In this document: piece by piece, positions 32,711 through 40,781 of the stretch
Layout of the letters: each line of letters begins with the position of its first letter
How positions within the stretch are numbered: position 1 is the stretch's first letter
Position numbers and translations under genes: made by a program
Notes under the pieces: generated by a model
Told to the model about the DNA's origin: nothing
Database searches by the model: none
The model's input: only the letters and a program-made list of their open reading frames with translations
DNA from: Nocardia sp. SYP-A9097
GTDB lineage: Bacteria > Actinomycetota > Actinomycetes > Mycobacteriales > Mycobacteriaceae
Length of the DNA stretch: 64,000 nucleotides
Direction of reading: 5' to 3'
NCBI RefSeq assembly: GCF_009649815.1
Contig: NZ_WJIC01000009.1
Coordinates: 222,638 to 286,637 of the forward strand

Positions 32711-33694
32711 ATGTCACAGCCTGTCTTCAGCATTCTCTCCGCGGCGCATCTGGCCGAACCGTATCTGGCGGAGATGATCGATTCGGTCGTCGCACAGACG
32801 ATGACGGAGTGGGAGTTGATTGTCGTCGACAACGGGATGTCCGAGGAGGTGGTGCGGATTGTCGGGCGGTATGCCGACGATCCGCGGATTCGGTTGTCGC
32901 GCAGGGAGTTCGACGGGCTCGGGGGCGGGGTCGATGCGGCCGCGGGGCTGGCGCGGGGCAGGTACTTCGCCGTGGTGCACGGCGACGACGTATTGCTACC
33001 GGACTTCTGTGCACGCACGGCCGAGCTGCTCGATGCCAACCCCGGCGTCGATGTCGTCGGCGTGGAAGCCTTCGGATTCACCGACGATCATGTGACCGCG
33101 CCGATCGGGTATCGCGCGCTCGCCGGGGTCACGGTGGAGCGCGGATTCGATCACCGGGTGACCCTGGAAGAGGTCGCCGACGGCCAAGTGCTGTATTACA
33201 CGGCGGCGATTCGCGCACAGGCGTGGAAGATCGGCGTCGGCTACACCTGCGATACACCGCAGGTCGAGGACCTGGCCATGTTCATCCGAATGCTGGCCGC
33301 TGGGTGCGATATTCGCGTGCTGCCGGAGCATCTCGCGGGATATCGACTCCACGACCAAGGCCCGGCCCCGGCCGATCGAGAGGTCTACGAGGACAGCGTC
33401 GAGCGGGTATACGAGCTGGCGGGAACGCTCTCCGATGCCGCGAATGTACAAGCGGCGGTGGACCGGACCCTGCGCAAGGTCAAATTCGAGCATGCCGTGC
33501 GCCGCGCCCGGGAATCACTACTGCGATCCGACACCACCACTGCCCGCGACAATGCCCGACTCGCCCTGCGGCAACGCCGTGCACTACGCCCCATGGTGAT
33601 TTACGCCGGACTCACAGTCGCGCCGGGCATTCTGCGCCGCATTCATCCGATGAAGCAGCGGATCTCCGCACTCGTCGGCCGGGTGCGGCACTGA
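32711..33694 (+). CDS. Family 2 glycosyltransferase
   Basis: The 327-residue protein starts at ATG 32711 (MSQPVFSILSAAHLAEPYLA) with GGGGCGG just upstream. The GT-A fold of GT2 enzymes shows in WELIVVDNGMSEEV (about residues 37-50), the RGRYFAVVHGDDVLLPDF nucleotide-binding DDV motif near 85-97, and ED near 195 as probable catalytic base (TPQVEDLAMFIRMLA). There is a basic, helical C-terminus but no strong membrane helix. It transfers a sugar from a nucleotide donor, perhaps to cell-envelope glycans. Neighbours do not form a polysaccharide cluster. Confidence 0.9.
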   Translation: MSQPVFSILSAAHLAEPYLAEMIDSVVAQTMTEWELIVVDNGMSEEVVRIVGRYADDPRIRLSRREFDGLGGGVDAAAGLARGRYFAVVHGDDVLLPDFCARTAELLDANPGVDVVGVEAFGFTDDHVTAPIGYRALAGVTVERGFDHRVTLEEVADGQVLYYTAAIRAQAWKIGVGYTCDTPQVEDLAMFIRMLAAGCDIRVLPEHLAGYRLHDQGPAPADREVYEDSVERVYELAGTLSDAANVQAAVDRTLRKVKFEHAVRRARESLLRSDTTTARDNARLALRQRRALRPMVIYAGLTVAPGILRRIHPMKQRISALVGRVRH

Positions 33695-33852
33695 CCGCAC
33701 CGGGATTCATTGCGCCAGTGTGGTTCCAGCACGGGGCATCTGAGAAGCAAATCCGTCACTTTTGATACATCTCTGTACCATTAGAGGTCGATGCATACTG
33801 GAAGCGCGCAGTGCATTCGCGGCCTTCCCACCCGAAACGGAAGGACAAGGTC

Positions 33853-35196
33853 GTGGCGCATCTGAACCGCAGGTCTGTACTGATAGGGGCCGCGCTCACC
33901 GCGAGCGCCTGCGGATCCACCTCGACCACAAAGGGTTCGGTGCTGGTAATCGGGGCCGGAATGGCCGGCCTCACCGCGGCGAACGATTTGGCCCGGGCCG
34001 GATATCAGGTCACGGTGCTCGAGGCCCGCGACCGGACGGGTGGACGGCTCTGTACCGATCGCAGCTGGCCCGATGCCCCGCTCGATCTGGGCGCGTCCTG
34101 GATCCACGGCATCGACGGCAATCCCGTCGCCGAGCTGCGCGACAAGTTCGGCGTCTCCACGGTGGTGTTCAATCAGGACGTCGTCACCGCCTACAGCGGT
34201 GGACAGCGGATAGATCCGGAAGCCATGCAGGCCGACCTCATGGCGACCATGACCGCCGCGGCCGACCTCGCCACCCGGCCCGAATACGCGCACACCTCGG
34301 TGGCCGCCGGGACCGATCTGGCCCTGGACCGCGCGCACCTGCCCGCCGACGCCGCCGACCGAATGCGAAACACCATGCGGCACTTGACCCAGGACGGTTT
34401 CGGCGCCGACGCCGAGCAGATCCCGCTGTGGATCTTCGGCACCGACCATGCCGAGGCGGGCGACCAAGTGGTCTTCCCCGGCGGCTACGACCAACTCACC
34501 ACCCGGCTCGCGACAGAGCTGGACGTGCGCCTGCGACATGTCGTCCGCCATATCGCAATTCACGAGTCCAGCGTCCGTGTCGAGACCGATCAGGGCTCGT
34601 TCAGTGCCGATCGGGTGCTGGTCACGGTGCCGCTGGGGGTGTTGAAAACCGATGCGATCACCTTCGACCCGCCGCTTCCCGCAGCCAAGCAGCAGGCCAT
34701 CCGCACCCTGGGCATGGGTCTCTACAACAAGCTGTTCCTGCGCTTCGACCACCGGTTCTGGGACGACGCCGACATGATTCTGGAGTACGGCCTGGCGCAG
34801 GAGCCGGTCGCCGCGTGGTTCCCACTACACAGGGTGAGCGGCGTCCCGATGATCGTGGCCCTGCGCGGCGGCTCGGTCGCCCGCCGCATCGAAACCCTCG
34901 ACGACACAGCCACGGTCACCGAAGCGATGACCGCCCTGCGCGCCATCTGGGGCGATCGCGTCCCGGAACCGCTGGCGCACAAGGTGACCCGCTGGTCCAC
35001 CGACCCCTACGCGCTCGGCTCCTACTCCTACCCCGGCATCGACTCCGTCCCCGGCGATCGTGACGCTCTCGCCGCACCGGTCGCCGATCGAATCTTCTTC
35101 GCCGGCGAGGCAACCCATGACACCGCCGCCGCCACCGTCCACGGCGCGCTGCTCTCCGGCCGCCGCGAAGCCACCCGGATCACGGCGCTCGGCTGA
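33853..35196 (+). CDS. Exported flavin monoamine oxidase (Tat lipoprotein)
   Basis: The 447-residue protein starts at GTG 33853 after AAGGACAAGG. The N-terminus VAHLNRRSVLIGAALTASAC is a twin-arginine signal ending in a lipobox cysteine, so the folded flavoprotein is exported and lipid-anchored. FAD binding is shown by VLVIGAGMAGLTAANDLARA (about residues 31-50) followed by EARDRTGGR, and near the end FFAGEATHDTAAATVHGALL. The sequence is a complete amine-oxidase domain (GASWIHGIDGNP, VTVPLGVLK). It oxidises a primary or polyamine substrate, with hydrogen peroxide as product. The physiological amine is unknown. Confidence 0.9.
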   Translation: MAHLNRRSVLIGAALTASACGSTSTTKGSVLVIGAGMAGLTAANDLARAGYQVTVLEARDRTGGRLCTDRSWPDAPLDLGASWIHGIDGNPVAELRDKFGVSTVVFNQDVVTAYSGGQRIDPEAMQADLMATMTAAADLATRPEYAHTSVAAGTDLALDRAHLPADAADRMRNTMRHLTQDGFGADAEQIPLWIFGTDHAEAGDQVVFPGGYDQLTTRLATELDVRLRHVVRHIAIHESSVRVETDQGSFSADRVLVTVPLGVLKTDAITFDPPLPAAKQQAIRTLGMGLYNKLFLRFDHRFWDDADMILEYGLAQEPVAAWFPLHRVSGVPMIVALRGGSVARRIETLDDTATVTEAMTALRAIWGDRVPEPLAHKVTRWSTDPYALGSYSYPGIDSVPGDRDALAAPVADRIFFAGEATHDTAAATVHGALLSGRREATRITALG

Positions 35197-35229
35197 ACTC
35201 CGGTCGCCGCGATACCGCGCGGATCGGAC

Positions 35230-35904
35230 TCAGCCGAGCGAGAAGGGCTGACCCCACAGGGTGACCCAGGTGGTGACGGTCGGGGTGATCACTTCGACGC
35301 TGACGAAGGACCGGGCCTGGGCGTACCCGGCGCAGCCGTTCAATCCGATCGTCTCATCGGTCCAGGTGACCGAACCATTGCTGCCGGCGAACCAGTTGTA
35401 GGGATTGTGCATCTCGGCCCCGTACATGTCGGGGGCTTCCAGGTCGAGCACGTAGAACGAAGTCGCCTGTCCCGGACCGAGAGTCAGGTTCGCGCCACTG
35501 TCCACTCCACCGGTCGGCGATGCCTCGCCGCTGCTCCAGTCCGCCCCGCCGTTGGCGCCGCCATTGACCCCGCCACCGGAAATGCTGACCTGGCAGCCGA
35601 CGACGTAACCGGGGTAGATGCTGCCGCCCACATCAGTGTTGGTGCCGGAGATCTCGACCTGCGCGCTGGCGGAGACCCAGGCATTGCGGTGCAGCGGGGT
35701 CGAGCCCATGGACGGATTGATATTGGCGGATTCACCCACCAGATTGACCGTGACCACGGTGCCGTCGACGAGGGTTCGGGACAATGTGCCGCCGGGCAGC
35801 GGGACGACGGTATCCGCTTGCGCGCCGGTCGAGGTGAAAGCGAGGGAAGCGGCGGAAATCGCTGTGACAGTACCGATTCGGGTGACAGTGGCAAGGATCT
35901 TCAT
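35230..35904 (-). CDS. MspA-family outer-membrane porin, second of the pair
   Basis: The 224-residue protein has a Sec signal peptide (cleavage near TGAQA-DT, about residue 30) and the MspA core. This core shows DTVVPLPGGTLSRTLVDGTV, TVNLVGESANINPSMGSTPL, YPGYVVGCQVSISGGG and a C-terminus GYAQARSFVSVEVITPTVTT. Members form octameric channels in the mycolate outer membrane. It lies 41 bases after a second MspA gene, like the nfpA-nfpB pair of Nocardia farcinica whose products form a mixed cation-selective channel. The Gly/Ser/Asn-rich insert near 108-135 is longer than in MspA. Confidence 0.85.
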   Translation of the reverse strand: MKILATVTRIGTVTAISAASLAFTSTGAQADTVVPLPGGTLSRTLVDGTVVTVNLVGESANINPSMGSTPLHRNAWVSASAQVEISGTNTDVGGSIYPGYVVGCQVSISGGGVNGGANGGADWSSGEASPTGGVDSGANLTLGPGQATSFYVLDLEAPDMYGAEMHNPYNWFAGSNGSVTWTDETIGLNGCAGYAQARSFVSVEVITPTVTTWVTLWGQPFSLG

Positions 35905-35945
35905 TGCGGGGTCCTAAGAATCAAGAAATGAATATTGTGAGCGGG

Positions 35946-36623
35946 TCAGCCGATGCTGAAAGGCGCGCCGTACAGCGTGGTCTTCGAATAGTGGTCGCCG
36001 ACGATCTCCACCACGGAATAGGCGCGGGCCTGCGCGAAACCGCCACAGCCTTGAATTTCGATCTCGGCGTCCTGATATTCCACGGCATACGTGCCGGGGG
36101 TCGTGATGTCCTTGTAGTCGATCTGAACGAACTTGACCTCACCCGGGCTGACCTGAACCCCCAGTGCGCCACCGATACCCGCACTGCTCAGGTTCACCGA
36201 ACCGGACAAGCCCAGGCTCACCGCATCCTCGCCGAGGGCTACCTGGCAGCCGACAATGTAACCGGTGCTGAGCTGCGAGGATCCGTGCGTGGACGAATTA
36301 TTCGTGCCCGGATTGTCGGTCGGGAAGTTGTGCGGTCCGGGTTCGGTCTCCGGAGTGTCCGGGATCTCGGCGACGACGGTTCCGGTCATCCACACCACCC
36401 GACCCGCACCATTGGCGGCCAGCGACGGCGAAATCATCGCGTGCTCACCGGTGCGAATGAGCGTGACGTCGTGCGCACCCTGATGCTGGCCGTCGGGCAG
36501 CGGCACCAGGGTGTCCGCGGCGGCCGATCCGGCCGTCAATGTGCCCGCGAGTAGACCGCACAGGGCGAGTGAACTCGCCGAACTCAGGGCTTTGATACCG
36601 GCCTTGGCTGAATAGCCGACCAT
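35946..36623 (-). CDS. MspA-family outer-membrane porin, first of the pair
   Basis: The product has 225 residues, with a signal peptide ending near AGSAAADTLV (about 36). The MspA fold follows: DTLVPLPDGQHQGAHDVTLI, SPSLAANGAGRVVWMTGTVV, STGYIVGCQVALGEDAVSLG, VKFVQIDYKDITTPGTYAVE and GCGGFAQARAYSVVEIVG. It resembles NfpA/NfpB subunits. It is upstream of the second porin gene and likely cotranscribed. The pair provides hydrophilic permeability across the mycolic-acid outer membrane. It is divergent from a GntR regulator that could control it. Confidence 0.85.
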   Translation of the reverse strand: MVGYSAKAGIKALSSASSLALCGLLAGTLTAGSAAADTLVPLPDGQHQGAHDVTLIRTGEHAMISPSLAANGAGRVVWMTGTVVAEIPDTPETEPGPHNFPTDNPGTNNSSTHGSSQLSTGYIVGCQVALGEDAVSLGLSGSVNLSSAGIGGALGVQVSPGEVKFVQIDYKDITTPGTYAVEYQDAEIEIQGCGGFAQARAYSVVEIVGDHYSKTTLYGAPFSIG

Positions 36624-36807
36624 TGTTGTCCTCCAACTGCTTTCGTGCTTCTTGAATTCGATGGGTGCGAGTGGAATCAGGTACGGCCGATCAACCCCAG
36701 TCGATACGACTGTGGCAGTGCGGAATTGAATTTCTGAATGGAATTACGGACTGGGAAGGTCCGTCCGGTCTCCTCTTGTCGGCGAGTTGGGCTTATCTTG
36801 CATGGAA

Positions 36808-36824
36808 GTTGCCAGCAAGGCAAC
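36808..36824. promoter_or_regulatory. Inverted repeat in the porin/GntR divergent region
   Basis: GTTGCC-AGCAA-GGCAAC has perfect 6-bp arms. It lies 47 bases upstream of the chosen GntR start. It is flanked by two similar TATCTT elements (36795-36800 and 36859-36864) that could be -10 boxes or repeats. This is a possible GntR operator in the 247-base gap. Confidence 0.4.
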
Positions 36825-36870
36825 CGCTAGCGCTGTTGATCCCCCGACAGCATCCGAGTATCTTCCATAC

Positions 36871-37524
36871 ATGCCGCCGACAAGATCCGACATCGATACG
36901 GTCACCGCCGCCGAACGGGCCTACTCGTACATCCGCCAGCGCCTGTTCGACGGCACCTACGAGGGCGGCGCGATGCTGAGCGAGGGCGAGATCGCCGCGG
37001 CCCTGAAGATCAGTCGCACCCCCGTCCACGAGGCGCTGCTGCGCTGCGAGTTCGAGGGCCACGTCCGCATGTACCCCAAGCGGGGCGCGCTCGTCCTGCC
37101 GGTCAGCGCCAAGGAGATCCAGGACGTCCTGGTCACCAGGCGGCTCATCGAAACCTATGCGATCGAAAAGGCTTGCGAGACAGGATTTCTGGGACCCGGA
37201 CTACTGGCCCTGGTCGAGAAGCAGGCCGAATTGATCGCCGCCGGAAAGGATGACGTCTTCTCCGACTCGGACAGCGAATTCCACCACCGCATCGTGACCG
37301 CCACCGGCAACACCCTCCTGACCAAGGCCTACGGCCTCGCCAGAGATGTCCCGCTACGCGTCGGCAACGGCGATATCGGCAATGACCCGGACCGCGCCGC
37401 CCACATCATCGAGGAACACGCCGTCATCGCACAGGCCGTCGTCGACCGCGATCCGATCGCCGCCCGCGCCGCCGTGGAACTCCACCTCGACCACGCCCTG
37501 CAGAGCCTGCTGCGCGCCATCTGA
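36871..37524 (+). CDS. GntR-family transcriptional regulator (FadR/FCD type)
   Basis: The 217-residue protein has a winged helix at about residues 11-75 (AERAYSYIRQRLFDGTYEGG, SEGEIAAALKISRTPVHEAL, LPVSAKEIQDVLVTRRLIET). An all-helical FCD ligand domain follows, with the metal/ligand histidine positions near SEFHHRIVTATGN. ATG 36871 is chosen because the helix-turn-helix begins soon after it; ATG 36802 is possible but lies within the palindrome. Such regulators respond to organic acids. It is divergent from the MspA porin pair. Confidence 0.88.
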   Translation: MPPTRSDIDTVTAAERAYSYIRQRLFDGTYEGGAMLSEGEIAAALKISRTPVHEALLRCEFEGHVRMYPKRGALVLPVSAKEIQDVLVTRRLIETYAIEKACETGFLGPGLLALVEKQAELIAAGKDDVFSDSDSEFHHRIVTATGNTLLTKAYGLARDVPLRVGNGDIGNDPDRAAHIIEEHAVIAQAVVDRDPIAARAAVELHLDHALQSLLRAI

Positions 37525-37576
37525 GGTCCCGACGGCATGGGCGTAGGTCGGGATCATCGCCGGGTACCGTTGGGCG

Positions 37577-38380
37577 GTGATCCCAGCTGATGTGCGACGC
37601 CTCAAAGACGCCGATCTCGAGACCCGCAAGGAAAACCTGCGGCGCCTGCTCGAGCGGGCCGCCGACGGCGACACATCCGCCAAGGAGGCACTGCGGGCGC
37701 TCGTCCGCGACTATCCCGACTACCACCGGTCGATTTACAGCCTGGCGTTGAACCAGGCGGCGGTCTTCGGCGACGACACGCTGAGGGCACCGCTGCTCGC
37801 CTCCCTCGCCGACACCCGGTACAACTGCCAGGCCTGGGCCGCGATGGGCTGCGCCGCACTCGGATTCCGCGAAGCGGTCCCCGGCCTGGTCGCGATGCTG
37901 GACCACCCACAGGAGATGGCTCGCGAGCAAGCGGTCATCGCCCTGGGCACGCTCGGCGACGAATCGGTCGTCCCTGCGCTCACGCCCGTGCTGCGAGACC
38001 CGATCGCGGGTATGCGTGAACGTGCCGCCGAGGCTCTCGGCATGATCGGCGGTAATGCGGCCCTGGCCGCCCTTTGGGACGAGTTCGAGAACCGCCGGTA
38101 TTACCGCATCGGCTACATCGCCAGCGCACTGGCCAAATTCGCGCCGGACATCATCCCAAGGCTGTGCGAGGCGGCCGACAGCGCTGACCCGGACCAGCGC
38201 TACTGGGCGGCCGTCGCGCTCGGTTCGACCGGCGACAATCGTGCCGTTCCGACGCTGGAACGGCTGATGGCCCAGGACCGCGGCTCAACCGTCTTCGACG
38301 GCATGGTGAGCGTCGCCGCGAAGAAGGGTCTCCGCACCCTACGAAGAATCCAAGCCGCGATCGCGGCCCGCGAATCTTGA
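37577..38380 (+). CDS. HEAT-repeat protein
   Basis: The 267-residue cytoplasmic protein starts at GTG 37577 and contains tandem HEAT/PBS-lyase-type helical repeats. Examples are LVAMLDHPQEMAREQAVIAL followed by GTLGDESVVPALTPVL, then RDPIAGMRERAAEALGMIGG and YWAAVALGSTGDNRAVPTLE. Repeats from about residue 75 to 240 form a solenoid that binds another protein. It follows the GntR gene by 52 bases. No partner is evident; function unknown. Confidence 0.85.
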   Translation: MIPADVRRLKDADLETRKENLRRLLERAADGDTSAKEALRALVRDYPDYHRSIYSLALNQAAVFGDDTLRAPLLASLADTRYNCQAWAAMGCAALGFREAVPGLVAMLDHPQEMAREQAVIALGTLGDESVVPALTPVLRDPIAGMRERAAEALGMIGGNAALAALWDEFENRRYYRIGYIASALAKFAPDIIPRLCEAADSADPDQRYWAAVALGSTGDNRAVPTLERLMAQDRGSTVFDGMVSVAAKKGLRTLRRIQAAIAARES

Positions 38381-38743
38381 AAATGCAGATGCCCCAGGCC
38401 ACCGCTGACGTCACCGCATCTCCTCCCAGGCTCGAAAATCGTTTTACCGCTTCGGAACCCGCTGCTAACGTTGTTCCATCACCTCGACCGACGACAGGAA
38501 AGGCGGCTCCATGACCGAGCGGATTCAACGTCCGAACGTATTCGGCTACGCCCGCCGCGTCGGCGCATGGAGCATCCTTTAACGATCTCGGCCGGCCCCG
38601 GAATCTCGCCGGGTCACTCCCGCGCAGACCGACGCGAGCGCCGAAACACCTTGATATCAGCGGATATCTGTAGTCCACCCACTACATCCCCCGCGCACCT
38701 CAGCGTCGAGTAGATGTCAATGCCGACATCCGCACGGGGCCAT
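38381..38743. other. 363-base gap before the tRNA
   Basis: The only coding candidate is a 23-codon frame (38511-38582, see its own entry). A short dyad GATATC-AGCG-GATATC lies near 38652-38667. I see no other RNA, repeat or gene. The composition is slightly less GC-rich than its neighbours. Confidence 0.5.
38511..38582 (+). CDS. Possible 23-residue peptide or broken gene start
   Basis: After a good ribosome-binding site (GGAAAGGCGG, six bases before the ATG) the frame reads MTERIQRPNVFGYARRVGAW, then SIL, then TAA. The aromatic and basic residues are unlike a random shadow. It could be the preserved start of a lost gene next to the tRNA, or a short leader peptide. There is no downstream gene on the same strand apart from the tRNA. 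Confidence 0.3.
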   Translation: MTERIQRPNVFGYARRVGAWSIL

Positions 38744-38820
38744 ATGCCCGTAGCTCAAACGGATAGAGCGCTTCGCTTCGAACGAAGAGGTCGGGGGTTC
38801 AAATCCTCCCGGGCATACCA
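38744..38820 (+). tRNA. tRNA-Arg (anticodon UCG)
   Basis: A full cloverleaf is visible: acceptor ATGCCCG/CGGGCAT, D stem GCTC/GAGC, anticodon stem CTTCG/CGAAG with loop CTTCGAA (anticodon TCG at 38778-38780), and T stem GGGGG/CCTCC with loop TTCAAAT. The discriminator A and an encoded CCA end at 38820. It reads the CGA codon. A UCG arginine tRNA is redundant where an A34-modified ACG tRNA exists, and is often seen on mobile elements. It forms one edge of the island with decayed genes. Confidence 0.95.
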
Positions 38821-39966
38821 ACTTTCGATGGGGCATTGAAAACGAATCCATCCATGCCGAGCTGTAATCCGTTGTGGCCTGGCAGCTGTGGTAGCGGGCA
38901 GTATTCCTGGACCACATGCGCACCGGAGACCGCGGCGCGTCTCAGCGCGGTTCGCCAGGCCGCCGGGGTGGTCCCGGGGCCGATAACCACGCCCTCTCCG
39001 CAGAGCCGATTCGCCGGTTTGAGGACCAGCCGGTCGCGGGCGCGCTCCAGCAGATCGAGCAGGTCCCGATCGCGGAGTACCAGGCGCGTGGCTGGAATGA
39101 ACTCCGTGATCAGCGCACGTTCGGCCGCGTTGAAATAGTCGGCGAATCTTGGGTCCCACATGATCGCGAGCGCTCGCTTGTCGCCGATAATGCATTGGGA
39201 CAGCAACGGATTCACGAAACATGCCACACCCGACACGGCGGCGTCGAGATAGCTGGTGAGGTCCGGATCGGTGATGAGATCGAGCTGATCCACGTTGGCG
39301 TACACCAGATCCACTCGCCGGCCGCGCTGGTCCACCACCCGGTCTTCGCGCAGCCGAATCGTGCGGGCATCGGCGGTGGACGCGTCCACGCCGAGTGCCT
39401 GCAGGTCCTCGATCATCTCCGAGACCTCCTGGTGGTAGCGGGAACTCAGAGTCACGATCACGGCCGTGGTCGGGTCCCTGCCGAACTGCTCACGGTGGCA
39501 GTCCACCAGGGAACGAGCGAACAACCGTGGATCGGTGAGCAGCGGTTGTGCACGTTCGGACACACCATCGGGCAATCCGACGACGGCACGCCAGATCTCG
39601 TGTGCACGAGGGGCGAACGCGATCCCACCCGGGCAGACCGCATTCGCCTCCAGCACCCGAAACCGCCCGGCCGAATCCAGGATGCCGTCGATTCGGCAGA
39701 TTCGGTTGAGGGGTGAGAGCGGCACGGGCCCGCGCGGTCCAGCGCGCCAAGGGTTCGTACTCGGTGAAACAGCCCCGCACAGCCGAATCGGCCAGGTACA
39801 GCTGCGCGACCTTCTCCAGTACGGTGTGCAGCCGCGGCAGCATCGCTCGGATCCGCGCACCGGCATCGGGCGGGATCAGCAGTGGTTCGCTCAGGCATGG
39901 CAGCGACCCACCGCCGAATGCAAACCGGAAGGTGCAAGTCGCCGATTTAGTTCCAGGCTTCCTCAC
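38799..39966 (-). pseudogene. ATP-grasp ligase (glutathionylspermidine synthase-like), frameshifted
   Basis: Starting at GTG 39966, which overlaps the stop of the upstream JAMM-like gene (GTGA), the N-terminal part reads GSLPCLSEPLLIPPDAGARI, RAMLPRLHTVLEKVAQLYLA, then FTEYEPLARWTARARAALTP. At the G-run near 39709-39714 the frame changes: LNRICRIDGILDSAGRFRVL and EANAVCPGG continue in the -1 frame, as if one base was lost. The remainder has the ATP-grasp part (RLVLKPANRLCGEGVVIGPG, VVQEYCPLPQLPG). The frame ends inside the tRNA-Arg gene, so the normal C-terminus is probably deleted. Such ligases join a carboxylate to an amine, for example peptide or polyamine conjugation. Confidence 0.68.
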
Positions 39967-40589
39967 TCGCCATCGGGGCATCCGATTCCGTTGCGCGGCA
40001 GCATGATCACGCCGTCGGCGGCGGTTACGCGCCAGTTCTTCAGGGGACGGGTGGGCGTATCGGCGATTCCCGCGGTGCGGGCGGCGGCGGCCAGTGGACT
40101 GATATCGGGTAGCACCACCCAGTGGCTCTCCCGGAAGTTCGGGTGATCACGTTCGACGAGAAAGGCTGCGATATCGACGATCGTCCGATACTTGGTGCCG
40201 GAGAAGCGTAGTGGCGATATCGGCAAATCCTCGCTGTCGGTGGTGGCCAGCGTGACTCTGGCGATGATGAATCTGGAGAACAGCGCTGTCTCGAAAACCC
40301 TTCGAGTCGTGTCGATATCGTCGTCGGCCGGTACGGCTGTGCCCCATGCGCCGCGCGAATGCCATACGCCGAGATATCGCATTCCGTATCGCGCCGCGAT
40401 TTCGCGTCGGTCCGCTCGGCCGGGGCCGAGCACCAATTGCACTGCCGCTGAACCGTTGTCCGTCCAAATACCGAACAGTTCTCCGCCCACTTCGCGGAAG
40501 CGGTTCTCGACGGCCCAACCGGCCAGGTTGTCCAGTTCCCCGGCGTGGATGAGCATCTCGAACGGCTCGCCATTGCCCAGATCATTCAT
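39963..40589 (-). CDS. JAMM/JAB (MPN)-like protein
   Basis: The 208-residue protein has the layout of a prokaryotic JAB domain: GGELFGIWT with Glu37, then VLGPGRADR, then YLGVWHSRGAWGTAVPADDD. The WHS[H]-x(n)-PS-x2-D JAMM signature is recognisable, but the second histidine is Arg79 and the serine position is Ala/Asp. Catalytic isopeptidase activity is therefore doubtful. Bacterial JAB proteins cleave peptide or isopeptide bonds, often in operons with E1/E2-like or ATP-grasp ligase genes. Here its stop overlaps the ATP-grasp gene start, so the two are translationally coupled. The family assignment rests on motif reading only. Confidence 0.55.
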   Translation of the reverse strand: MNDLGNGEPFEMLIHAGELDNLAGWAVENRFREVGGELFGIWTDNGSAAVQLVLGPGRADRREIAARYGMRYLGVWHSRGAWGTAVPADDDIDTTRRVFETALFSRFIIARVTLATTDSEDLPISPLRFSGTKYRTIVDIAAFLVERDHPNFRESHWVVLPDISPLAAAARTAGIADTPTRPLKNWRVTAADGVIMLPRNGIGCPDGE

Positions 40590-40781
40590 ACCCGGACATG
40601 CTGCAGGCCGAATCCGCCATGGTCTGGCACCGTCCGCGTTCGGCGACTATTCGGCCTGGTCAGCACCCTGCGGCGGGGATTCCGTTCCGGAACGGATGCC
40701 ACCCAACGGCCGAAGAGGTTGTGGTGCAGCGGGGTTCGGCGGACCATGGAGAGGCTCGCCGGCAGATTTGAGGGGGCGACG

